A stretch of DNA of 5,131 nt from NCBI GenBank assembly GCA_022572525.1, contig JACZVS010000043.1, forward strand, positions 1-5,131, given 5' to 3'. The translations under genes and the position numbers were made by a program. Shown here one piece after another: positions 1 to 5,131 of this stretch. How positions within the stretch are numbered: position 1 is the stretch's first letter; every line of letters starts with the position of its first letter. The notes below the pieces were generated by a model. The model ran no database searches, was not told the origin of the DNA, and saw only the letters and a program-made list of their open reading frames with translations. The stretch is from Nanobdellota archaeon (GTDB lineage Archaea; Nanobdellota; Nanobdellia; Pacearchaeales; UBA12030).

Positions 1-654
1 CTCATATTTCCTTAACATTTCGTTCAGCTCTTCCTTAAGTTCTGGATTCTGCTTTTCCTTCTTATTGTAAAGAACATAGAAATCTCCAACAAAATGGTCT
101 GGCTTCTGTTTTTTTGTTGGCTGCTTATTCTTTCCGAATTTCTTGTATGCTAGCATTGACTTCGCAATATGGATTCCCCTATCATTTACAATATCTACAT
201 TTATCACCTTGTGACCTGTTGCTTTAAATAAATTAGAGAGGGAAATTCCAATAGCCATGTTCCTGAGATGACCTAGGTGTAATGGCTTATTTGTGTTTGG
301 TCCTGGAGATTCTATCACTACTTTCTTTCCTTTGCCGATGATGCTGTAACCAAAATTCTCCTTACCTTTTAGAATTCCACCTAAGACTCTCTCTGCAAGA
401 ACATTTTTTTTGATGAAAAAATTAACATATCCCTTTGCCGCCTCTATTCTTTCTATGATTTTGGTTGGCTTTATTTTTACTGCAAGATCTTTTGCAATCT
501 CTATAGGATTCTTCCTGAACTTTTTCGCTAAGGTAAAGCAAGGAAAAGAATAATCTCCAAGATCTGGGGGTGGTGTTTCTATTAAGTTTATTATCTCGCC
601 TCTTTCCGGTTTTATCTCTTTTTCAAGTAAGGTTACAACTTCTTTTTTAAACAT
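1..654 (-). CDS. argS: Arginyl-tRNA synthetase, N-terminal part (cut by window edge)
   Basis: Class I aminoacyl-tRNA synthetase that charges tRNA-Arg with arginine using ATP, in the cytoplasm. I translated the minus strand from the ATG at 654-652; it stays open for 218 codons to the left edge, so the C-terminal part (rest of the Rossmann fold, the KMSKS-type loop and the anticodon-binding DALR domain) is outside the window. Residues 1-100 match the ArgS additional N-terminal domain (Add1), with the typical PPxxxLGDYSFPCF stretch near 28-41 and KNPxxIA near 49-54. The catalytic domain opens with ESPGPNTNKPLHLGHLRN (115-132), which contains the HIGH signature as HLGH at 126-129. The start is supported by the complete Add1 domain, and by a TATA element about 26 nt upstream, which implies a leaderless mRNA. 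No Shine-Dalgarno is seen. It is the last of two minus-strand genes, 57 nt after the PRC-barrel gene. The family call is firm. Confidence 0.96.
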   Translation of the reverse strand, partial: MFKKEVVTLLEKEIKPERGEIINLIETPPPDLGDYSFPCFTLAKKFRKNPIEIAKDLAVKIKPTKIIERIEAAKGYVNFFIKKNVLAERVLGGILKGKENFGYSIIGKGKKVVIESPGPNTNKPLHLGHLRNMAIGISLSNLFKATGHKVINVDIVNDRGIHIAKSMLAYKKFGKNKQPTKKQKPDHFVGDFYVLYNKKEKQNPELKEELNEMLRKYE

Positions 655-675
655 AGATTGAAAGAAGAAAGAATG

Positions 676-683
676 TTAATAAA
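676..683 (-). promoter_or_regulatory. TATA box for argS
   Basis: Read on the minus strand this is TTTATTAA inside a longer A/T run (TTAAATTTATTAAC). Its centre lies about 26 nt before the argS ATG, the usual archaeal TATA-to-transcription-start distance, so transcription would begin at or within a few bases of the start codon. The intervening sequence is pyrimidine-rich with no Shine-Dalgarno, which fits a leaderless message. It also suggests argS can be transcribed separately from the PRC-barrel gene. The element is somewhat degenerate. Confidence 0.45.
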
Positions 684-711
684 TTTAACTAAGAGATGTT
701 AGAATCAAGGT

Positions 712-969
712 TTAGAGCAAATCTTCTTCTGCTACTACGACAAAATCTCCAACAGCAAGAATGCTATTGTATGGAATTGAAAAACCATGCTCTGTTTTTT
801 CCATGCCTAATTGTAAAGAGTGTTTTGTTGGATTCTTGACTAGAACATTTACAAGCTCTCCTGTTCTTACTTCAAAGGTAACATCTTGAACCTCTCCAAG
901 ACTCTTCCCTTCTTTTGTAACTATTTGTTTTCCAACAAGATCTCTTGATGGCCTTTTGTCCTCTGGCAT
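712..969 (-). CDS. Small PRC-barrel domain protein, possibly CdpB-like
   Basis: An 85-residue protein made almost entirely of one PRC-barrel domain (about residues 11-80). Features are LVGKQIVTKEGKSLGEVQDV at 11-30, the TGELVNVLV strand at 36-44 and the closing IPYNSILAVGDFVVV at 65-79. There is no signal peptide or membrane segment, and the ends are acidic. The open frame extends upstream to an ATG at 1053, but I chose the ATG at 969-967. The first 28 codons of the longer version are non-conserved and basic, they contain the TATA box, and they overlap a likely origin recognition box. The chosen ATG sits about 25 nt after that TATA. Archaeal single-domain PRC-barrel proteins of this size include the SepF-interacting division proteins CdpB1/CdpB2; others bind RNA-processing or unknown partners. 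The fold is clear, the role is inferred. It is divergent from cdc6 across the putative origin. Confidence 0.85.
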   Translation of the reverse strand: MPEDKRPSRDLVGKQIVTKEGKSLGEVQDVTFEVRTGELVNVLVKNPTKHSLQLGMEKTEHGFSIPYNSILAVGDFVVVAEEDLL

Positions 970-990
970 GAATTCAGTAGTGGGTGAAAA

Positions 991-998
991 TATATAAA
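991..998 (-). promoter_or_regulatory. TATA box for the PRC-barrel gene
   Basis: On the minus strand this reads TTTATATA preceded by the purine-rich CGAAAAG, a good match to an archaeal BRE plus TATA box. The box centre is about 25 nt before the ATG at 969, so the transcript should be leaderless. A perfect 8-bp palindrome, CGATATCG (1004-1011), abuts the BRE side and could be a regulator site, though it is short. The placement also argues against the longer start at 1053. Confidence 0.7.
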
Positions 999-1033
999 CT
1001 TTTCGATATCGGCTCTTAAAGGGTAGAAAAAGA

Positions 1034-1059
1034 CCCACACCCCTTCGTTTCATATAGAA
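1034..1059 (-). promoter_or_regulatory. Left origin recognition box (ORB-like)
   Basis: Read on the minus strand, the site contains TTCTATATGAAACGAAGGGG followed by TGTGGG. Archaeal ORBs consist of a short dyad (about TTCCAnTGGAA) followed by AAC and a G-run. Here the dyad is degenerate (TTC and GAA arms around five A/T bases), but the right half GAAACGAAGGGGT agrees very well with the consensus as I recall it. The G-run points away from the AT-rich core. Orc1/Cdc6 binding is inferred. Confidence 0.65.
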
Positions 1060-1080
1060 TATTTAAAAAGAAAGTGGAAT

Positions 1081-1165
1081 TTTTATTCTAATTACTTTAT
1101 TTATAAATTTTTATATATTATATTATATATATTATATTATATATATTATATAGTATAGTATACAT
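1081..1165. other. AT-rich core, candidate duplex-unwinding element
   Basis: Only five of these 85 bases are G or C, far below the flanking genes. It lies between the two ORB-like sites and closer to the left one. Such a stretch melts easily and is where an origin would be opened for helicase loading. It ends in the short direct repeat TATAG-TATAG-TATAC (1149-1163 area), whose last part includes the palindrome GTATAC (1158-1163). No coding potential is seen on either strand. Confidence 0.65.
1112..1151. repeat. 14-bp A/T tandem repeat, about 2.9 copies
   Basis: The sequence repeats with a 14-base period: TT dinucleotides fall at 1118, 1132 and 1146, and again at 1123 and 1137. The unit is TTATATTATATATA. 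The periodicity is exact from 1112 to 1151 and breaks at 1111 and 1152. It forms the centre of the AT-rich core of the putative origin. Confidence 0.8.
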
Positions 1166-1198
1166 GTTATGGAACTAGCAATAAAATTTTAGACTTTT

Positions 1199-1212
1199 TA
1201 GTGGTATCACTA
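1199..1212. repeat. Imperfect palindrome beside a TATA-like box
   Basis: TAGTGGTATCACTA has five-base arms (TAGTG and CACTA) that are exact reverse complements, with a TA centre flanked by one mismatched pair. Its right arm overlaps the TATATAAA at 1211-1218. It could be an operator for a regulator of cdc6 or a minor initiator site. GTGGTAT from it also recurs inverted as ATACCAC at 1304-1310. A chance occurrence is possible. Confidence 0.35.
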
Positions 1213-1218
1213 TATAAA
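1211..1218 (+). promoter_or_regulatory. Distal TATA-like element upstream of cdc6
   Basis: TATATAAA is a good TATA sequence. Transcription would start near 1240, giving a leader of roughly 110 nt for cdc6. Such leaders are long for archaea, so this competes with the box at 1273-1280. The surrounding A/T-richness makes a chance match plausible. Confidence 0.35.
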
Positions 1219-1272
1219 TTCTATCTCTATGGGAAATATAGGTTGTATTATTTGCTTTCTTATGCAGTAGTG

Positions 1273-1280
1273 TTTTTAAA
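1273..1280 (+). promoter_or_regulatory. Proximal TATA-like element for the cdc6-polB operon
   Basis: TTTTTAAA here would place the transcription start near 1300-1303 and give a leader of about 47 nt carrying the Shine-Dalgarno. The preceding bases (GTAGTG) are purine-rich but not a strong BRE. This placement is more usual than the distal box. A transcript from here would run through the right ORB-like site. Confidence 0.42.
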
Positions 1281-1320
1281 CAAAGAAGCAATTTATTACC
1301 TAAATACCACAATCCTGGTT

Positions 1321-1341
1321 TTTCTATGAGAAAGAGGGGGG
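1321..1341 (+). promoter_or_regulatory. Right origin recognition box (ORB-like)
   Basis: This site has a perfect inverted repeat, TTTCT and AGAAA around ATG (1321-1333), followed by GA and a run of six G (1336-1341). That is the dyad-plus-G-string architecture of archaeal ORBs. Aligned to the left site with a two-base gap, it shares TTCTAT and 12 of the next 18 positions. It is in opposite orientation to the left site, with its G-run also pointing away from the AT core. It is more degenerate than the left one in the GAAAC segment, and its G-run overlaps the cdc6 ribosome binding site, which could alone explain the G-richness. Confidence 0.48.
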
Positions 1342-1344
1342 AGG
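1340..1344 (+). promoter_or_regulatory. Shine-Dalgarno of cdc6
   Basis: GGAGG lies four bases before the ATG at 1349, inside the purine tract GGGGGGAGGGAAG. It complements the CCUCC at the 3' end of archaeal 16S rRNA. It fixes the cdc6 start and shows that cdc6 is translated from a leadered mRNA, unlike the two minus-strand genes. Confidence 0.8.
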
Positions 1345-1348
1345 GAAG

Positions 1349-2545
1349 ATGTTAGACGAGATATTTGAGAACTTTACGAAAAATACAATATTTCAGAACA
1401 AAAGGGCCTTACAAGCAAGCTACACACCAGAAACAATTCTCCATAGGGAAGCTGAAATCAAGCAGATTGCAGGTGTTTTGGCTCCCGCCTTGAGGATGGA
1501 AAAGCCCTCTAATCTTTTTTCTTACGGTGTCACAGGTACAGGAAAAACCTTAAGTGTAAGGTATGTTATCAGCCAACTTCTCATTAAAGCAAAGGAATGC
1601 AATTCAAATTTAAAAACTGTTTATATTAATTGCAAGCTTAAAAGGGTTGCAGATACTGAATACAGGATTCTTGCAGAGCTACTTAGCGCTTTAGGAAGAA
1701 AAGTGCCTGTTACTGGTTTGCCAACAGATAGCCTTTACAAAATGTTTATAGATGTTATCAATGAAGAAGAGCAACTCTTAATCATTGTCCTTGATGAGAT
1801 AGATCAAGTAGTAGAAAAGATAGGTGATTCCTTGCTTTACAATCTTACAAGGTTAGATTCTTCATTACAGAACAGCCAGATTTCCATTGTCGGAATTTCA
1901 AATAAGCTAACCTTTGTCGACACTCTTGATCCAAGAGTCAAAAGTAGTTTAAGTGAAGAAGAAATTCTCTTTCATCCTTATAATGCAGTACACTTAAAAG
2001 ATATTCTTGAACAGAGGGCAAAAGAAGCTTTTAAGAAAGACATTGTCGGGGAAGGCGTCCTCGAGAAATGCTCTGCTTATGCGGCCTCTGAACATGGAGA
2101 TGCAAGAAGAGCTCTTGACTTGCTAAGGGTTTCTGGAGAAATTGTAGAAAGAGAAGGCAACAAGAAAATTGAGCAGAAACATGTTGATTTGGCAGAAGCG
2201 AGAATAGAGAAGGACAGAGTACTCGATATTGTTAAAAGCCAGCCAAAACAATTTCAACTTACTTTGCTTTCAATAATCACGAACTCAAAGTGTTACAATG
2301 GCAAGTGTTTTTATACGGGAGATGTTTTCGAAAAATACTCGGGCCTTTGTCAGGCGACAAAAATAAAAGAGATTACACAAAGAAGGATAAGTGATATTAT
2401 TGGAGAACTTGATATGCTTGGGTTAATAACAACAAAAGTAATAAGTAGGGGAAGAGGTGGCAAAACAAGAGAAATAAGATTGGCGGTGAACAAAAATCTT
2501 ATTTCGAGAGTTGAAAACTTACTTTCAGAAAATCTAAACTTGTAA
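1349..2545 (+). CDS. cdc6: Orc1/Cdc6 replication initiator ATPase
   Basis: Initiator protein that recognises origin DNA and helps load the MCM helicase. At 398 residues it is of normal family length. The N-terminal segment has the family's YTPETILHRE (25-34), a DNA-contacting region ahead of the AAA+ domain. Walker A is GVTGTGKT (60-67, Lys66) and Walker B is IIVLDEID (145-152, Asp149-Glu150). Sensor 1 is Asn185, and the arginine-finger segment DPRVKSSLSEEEI (194-206) includes Arg196. Sensor 2 is GDARRALDLLR (250-260). A winged-helix DNA-binding domain fills about 290-398, with a basic wing at SRGRGGKTREIRL (366-378). All ATPase residues are intact. The start is set by a strong Shine-Dalgarno. 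The stop is one base before the DP1 start, so the two are very probably one operon. Its own putative origin lies directly upstream, which makes autoregulation by ORB binding plausible. Confidence 0.97.
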   Translation: MLDEIFENFTKNTIFQNKRALQASYTPETILHREAEIKQIAGVLAPALRMEKPSNLFSYGVTGTGKTLSVRYVISQLLIKAKECNSNLKTVYINCKLKRVADTEYRILAELLSALGRKVPVTGLPTDSLYKMFIDVINEEEQLLIIVLDEIDQVVEKIGDSLLYNLTRLDSSLQNSQISIVGISNKLTFVDTLDPRVKSSLSEEEILFHPYNAVHLKDILEQRAKEAFKKDIVGEGVLEKCSAYAASEHGDARRALDLLRVSGEIVEREGNKKIEQKHVDLAEARIEKDRVLDIVKSQPKQFQLTLLSIITNSKCYNGKCFYTGDVFEKYSGLCQATKIKEITQRRISDIIGELDMLGLITTKVISRGRGGKTREIRLAVNKNLISRVENLLSENLNL

Positions 2546-2546
2546 G

Positions 2547-4124
2547 ATGGAAAAAAAAGAGTTGATAACTAGATTTGTGGATAAAGGCTGTTTACTTTCA
2601 GCAGAATTACTTCCCGCCCTTGAAAATGAAAATCCAGAGGTAATTACAAAGCTTTTAGAACAAATATCAGAGCGAAAAGACAAACCATTAATTATAACAA
2701 GCAAATTTTTCCTTATGTTGAGGGAAGGGCAAGAAGGCCTTCAAGTAAAGCCAGAATTAAAAACAGAAGAAAAAAAACCAGTGAAAGTGATGGGGCCTCA
2801 AGTTGTTTTGGAGAAACCAAAAGAGCTGGAAGTTAAAAAGGAAAAGCTGGCGGAGGTGGAAAAAGAGGAAAAAGAAATAAGGAAATTCAACGACATAAAA
2901 ATTCTTTATTCTTACAATGGGGAGATTAAGAAAATAGGGACTGAGGATTTTGCAGCTTATTTCAGGAATCGTTACTTAAAACTTAGGGAAATCCTTTCTA
3001 CAAGGTCAGAATTGGAGAAGACTGTTTCTATCAACAAAATCGGAAATCAGCGAGAAGAATTCAGTGTTATCGGCATGGTTCAGGAAAAAAGGATCACAAA
3101 GAATGGGAACGTTTTTGTTGTCCTTGAAGATTTAACAGGAAGCGTGAAAGTTATTGCTCCAAGCAGAAACAAAGAGGTTTTTGAGAAAGCCGAAAATTTG
3201 ACTTATGATGAAGTTGTTGGAATTCGGGGGAGAGGAAGCAGCCAATTTCTTTTTGCAAACGAGATTGTACAAGTAGATTTACCAATAAAAGATAAAAAGC
3301 AAGGAGGTAAAGGCTATGCTTTATTTATCTCAGACCTGCATGTTGGAAGTGATAAATTTCTTAAAAAGGAATTCAAGAATTTCATAAGATGGCTTAATCT
3401 TGAGACAGATGGAAAGCATAAAAAGGTTGCTAAAGAGTGTAAATACCTGTTCATTCTAGGAGATCTAGTGGATGGAGTTGGAGTTTATCCTGCTCAGGAA
3501 AAAGAACTCTTTATCAAAGACCTGAATGAGCAGTACGAGGAAGCAGCTTACTTACTTTCGCAAATAAGGGACGATGTTAAGATAATTGCTATTCCTGGTA
3601 ACCATGATGCAACAAGGGCTGCTATCCCTCAACCAATTTTCGATGAAAAATATGCATCTCCACTTTACAAGATTAAGAACTTGTTACTTCTAAGCAACCC
3701 TTCTTATGTTAACATTGCCTCAACTGAGAATTTTGAGGGTTATGATGTTTACCTTTATCATGGTTATTCTCTTAATTATTATGCAAATAACATAAGAAGT
3801 CTAATTAATAAAGGGTATAAAAATCCTGAATTATTGTTGACATATTTACTGAGAAAAAGGCATCTTGCTCCTACTCATGGGTCAACTCCCTACATTCCTG
3901 TAGGCCAAGATCCTCTTCTAATAGAAAGAGTTCCAGATGTTCTCGTGACGGGAGAATTGCACAAACTTTCAACAAGTTATTACAACAATGTTGCTCTCAT
4001 CACCTGCTCTTGTTGGCAAGGCAAAACACCTTTCCAAGTCAAAGTAGGTCATGAACCAGATCCTTGTAAGGTCACTTACATGGATTTAAAGGAAAATTCT
4101 CTGAAGGTTTTAGATTTTAGTTAG
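2547..4124 (+). CDS. polB: DNA polymerase D small subunit DP1 (3'-5' exonuclease)
   Basis: Proofreading subunit of the archaeal replicative polymerase PolD, working with DP2. It has 525 residues. Domains in order are a helical N-terminal part (1-60), a charged Lys/Glu linker (about 66-115), an OB fold (about 168-245) and a calcineurin-like Mre11-type phosphoesterase (about 256-500). Metal-binding motifs are SDLHVGS (262-268; Asp263, His265), GDLVDG (305-310; Asp306), GNHD (351-354; Asn352, His353) and YHG (404-406; His405). The last motif reads GELH (469-472), with Glu470 where the family usually has the first His of GHxH; His472 is kept. The tail carries the family's WQxxTPFQ (490-497) and GHEPDPCKV (501-509). 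The ATG follows the cdc6 stop by one base and no Shine-Dalgarno precedes it, so translation probably depends on coupling to cdc6. DP2 follows after 80 nt. The identification is secure; the effect of Glu470 is unknown. Confidence 0.96.
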   Translation: MEKKELITRFVDKGCLLSAELLPALENENPEVITKLLEQISERKDKPLIITSKFFLMLREGQEGLQVKPELKTEEKKPVKVMGPQVVLEKPKELEVKKEKLAEVEKEEKEIRKFNDIKILYSYNGEIKKIGTEDFAAYFRNRYLKLREILSTRSELEKTVSINKIGNQREEFSVIGMVQEKRITKNGNVFVVLEDLTGSVKVIAPSRNKEVFEKAENLTYDEVVGIRGRGSSQFLFANEIVQVDLPIKDKKQGGKGYALFISDLHVGSDKFLKKEFKNFIRWLNLETDGKHKKVAKECKYLFILGDLVDGVGVYPAQEKELFIKDLNEQYEEAAYLLSQIRDDVKIIAIPGNHDATRAAIPQPIFDEKYASPLYKIKNLLLLSNPSYVNIASTENFEGYDVYLYHGYSLNYYANNIRSLINKGYKNPELLLTYLLRKRHLAPTHGSTPYIPVGQDPLLIERVPDVLVTGELHKLSTSYYNNVALITCSCWQGKTPFQVKVGHEPDPCKVTYMDLKENSLKVLDFS

Positions 4125-4145
4125 GAACAAAAAGCAGCATAAACC

Positions 4146-4155
4146 TTTTATATTA
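4146..4155 (+). promoter_or_regulatory. TATA box for polC (DP2)
   Basis: TTTTATATTA lies in the 80-nt gap after DP1. Its centre predicts transcription from about 4175, giving a leader of about 30 nt with the ribosome binding site. This would let DP2 be made independently of the cdc6-DP1 message, although read-through is also possible because no clear terminator (T-run) follows DP1. Confidence 0.55.
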
Positions 4156-4196
4156 GAACTTCTTTATCGTTTTATCTTCTTAAAGGGGGCAAGGAA

Positions 4197-4200
4197 GAGG
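4197..4200 (+). promoter_or_regulatory. Ribosome binding site of polC
   Basis: GAGG, within the purine-rich AAGGAAGAGGAAGA, is four bases before the ATG at 4205, the same spacing as at cdc6. It is a weaker Shine-Dalgarno than that of cdc6 but supports this start. Confidence 0.6.
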
Positions 4201-4204
4201 AAGA

Positions 4205-5131
4205 ATGTATTACAAAGATATTGAAAGAAAGGTCAAAGTTGCTTATGCCATTGCACGAGAGGCAAGAAATAAAGGACTTGACCCTATAGATAAAGTTGAG
4301 ATTCCTCTTGCCACTGATCTTCCCGAAAGAGTTACTGGCCTTGTATCTACTGTAATTCCCCAAATTAAAGATGTGAGAATAGAGAAAAGAATCAGGCAGC
4401 TTGAAAAGGAATATGGATTCTTGGAACCAATAATCGCTTTCGTAATTGCGGATGAAATTGCCTCTGAGAAATTTTCTAAATTTCCTAGTAAGCTTGAGGC
4501 TATTGTAGCTGGAATCCGTGTGGGTTTTGCGTATCTCACTAGTGGAAGTGTTTCTTCACCTCTCGAAGGATTTACACGCCTTGTTTTGAAAAAGAATGAA
4601 AATGGAGAATTTTTTTCTGCATACTACAGTGGCCCTGTAAGATCTGCTGGAGGAACAGCAGCTGCATTAAGTGTTGTATTAATTGACTATCTTCGGCAAA
4701 GATTTGGTTATGCTAAGTATGAGGCGAAAGAAGAAGCCATTGCACGAACGGTTACAGAAGTTTATGACTATAATGATCGTATTACGAATTTACAGTATTT
4801 ACCAAGTGAAAAGGAACTAGAAGTTCTTGCCAAAAATTTACCTGTACAGGTAACTGGCGATGCTACAGAAGATCTTGAGGTTTCAAATTACAAAATTGTT
4901 GAGGATGTTGAAACTCCGAAAGTAAGAGGAGGCTTTTGCTTAGTCATGGCTGAATGTCTTGCGCAGAAGTCAGCAAAAGTTTCAAGGCTAATAGGAGATT
5001 TAAGGAAAAATGGCCTTCCCTTTGATGGATGGGATTTCTTAGATAAGATTGTGGCCTTGCAGAAGAGAAAAAAAGCAGAAGGAGAAATGGAAACAGCAGT
5101 TTATATTAAAGATTTAGTTGCAGGAAGGCCT
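4205..5131 (+). CDS. polC: DNA polymerase D large subunit DP2, N-terminal part (cut by window edge)
   Basis: Catalytic subunit of PolD. The frame from ATG 4205 is open for 309 codons to the right edge; complete DP2 proteins are well over 1,000 residues, so roughly the first quarter is present. Recognisable DP2 blocks are YAIAREARNKGLDP (14-27), VEIPLATDLPERV (31-43), GSVSSPLEGF (114-123) and the hallmark SGPVRSAGGTAAALSV (142-157). Further blocks are LQYLPSEKE (196-204), VQVTGDATEDLEV (214-226) and VRGGFCLVMAECLAQKSAK (240-258). It ends in DLVAGRP, another conserved family segment. The catalytic aspartates, zinc sites and any PCNA-binding tail lie downstream and cannot be judged, nor can an intein. 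The start is supported by conservation from the first residues, a GAGG ribosome binding site and an upstream TATA box. It is the third replication gene in a row, matching the cdc6-DP1-DP2 order known from Pyrococcus. Confidence 0.97.
   Translation, partial: MYYKDIERKVKVAYAIAREARNKGLDPIDKVEIPLATDLPERVTGLVSTVIPQIKDVRIEKRIRQLEKEYGFLEPIIAFVIADEIASEKFSKFPSKLEAIVAGIRVGFAYLTSGSVSSPLEGFTRLVLKKNENGEFFSAYYSGPVRSAGGTAAALSVVLIDYLRQRFGYAKYEAKEEAIARTVTEVYDYNDRITNLQYLPSEKELEVLAKNLPVQVTGDATEDLEVSNYKIVEDVETPKVRGGFCLVMAECLAQKSAKVSRLIGDLRKNGLPFDGWDFLDKIVALQKRKKAEGEMETAVYIKDLVAGRP

Larger units (their letters stand above)
1034..1345. other. Putative chromosomal replication origin (oriC)
   Basis: This non-coding stretch between the divergent PRC-barrel and orc1/cdc6 genes has the parts expected of an archaeal origin. 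They are an ORB-like site on the minus strand (1034-1059), an almost pure A/T core with tandem repeats (1081-1165), and a second ORB-like site on the plus strand (1321-1341), so the two sites are inverted around the core. The initiator gene begins at 1349. Archaeal origins commonly lie next to orc1/cdc6, and in Pyrococcus the origin, cdc6 and PolD genes are neighbours. The parts are read from the sequence; origin function is inferred. No open frame of note, tRNA or rRNA is seen here. Confidence 0.72.

Noticed and set aside
1021..1036. GGGT and ACCC arms as a terminator hairpin
   Set aside because: The stem is only four base pairs with an eight-base loop and no T-run, and it lies between an ORB-like site and a promoter.
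1069..1083. AGTGGAA next to the AT-rich core as another ORB
   Set aside because: It matches only half of the ORB dyad and has no G-run on either side.
1166..1348. Possible small RNA or small gene upstream of cdc6
   Set aside because: I saw no convincing stable fold, conserved RNA signature or open frame with a start signal; the promoter-like and palindromic elements explain what structure there is.
4172..4363. 63-codon minus-strand open frame
   Set aside because: It lies over the start of DP2, whose frame is strongly conserved, and shows no recognisable domain or ribosome site.
4243..4539. 98-codon minus-strand open frame
   Set aside because: It lies entirely inside the DP2 coding region on the opposite strand; its serine/isoleucine-rich product looks like an antisense artefact.
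1..5131. CRISPR array, transposon, tRNA or rRNA
   Set aside because: No regularly spaced repeats, transposase-like frames, terminal inverted repeats or tRNA-like stretches were seen; nearly all bases are in identified genes or the origin region.

Overview
The window is a piece of an AT-rich archaeal chromosome carrying DNA-replication genes. It is archaeal because it encodes an Orc1/Cdc6 initiator followed by both subunits of DNA polymerase D (DP1 and DP2). PolD is found only in archaea, and the promoters are TATA boxes rather than bacterial -35/-10 pairs. I cannot fix the lineage from this window. PolD excludes the known Crenarchaeota, and the lysine-rich, AT-biased proteins would suit a euryarchaeon or a DPANN-type archaeon.

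Layout: the left part is read on the minus strand. It holds the N-terminal 218 codons of arginyl-tRNA synthetase (argS, 1-654, running off the left edge) and a small PRC-barrel protein (712-969). Both appear to be leaderless, each with a TATA element about 25 nt before its ATG. Next comes a 379-nt non-coding region (970-1348) between divergent genes. On the plus strand follow orc1/cdc6 (1349-2545), DP1 (polB, 2547-4124, one base after the cdc6 stop) and, after an 80-nt gap with its own promoter, the first 309 codons of DP2 (polC, 4205 to the right edge).

The most informative part is 1034-1345, which looks like a chromosomal replication origin. It has an extremely AT-rich core (1081-1165) containing nearly three copies of a 14-bp A/T repeat. 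The core lies between two inverted, G-run-bearing sites that resemble archaeal origin recognition boxes (ORBs): one on the minus strand at 1034-1059 and one on the plus strand at 1321-1341. The initiator gene starts immediately beside the right-hand site. An origin next to orc1/cdc6 and the PolD genes is a known arrangement in Pyrococcus and relatives. So this is a good new instance of a known kind of locus, not a new system.

How the genes work together: Orc1/Cdc6 would bind the ORBs and open the AT-rich core, and PolD (DP2 polymerase plus DP1 proofreading exonuclease) would carry out replication. The PRC-barrel protein resembles the small proteins that include the archaeal division factors CdpB1/CdpB2, so a division link is possible but unproven. 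The clearest protein oddity is a glutamate in DP1 where the family usually has the first histidine of the metal-binding GHxH motif.
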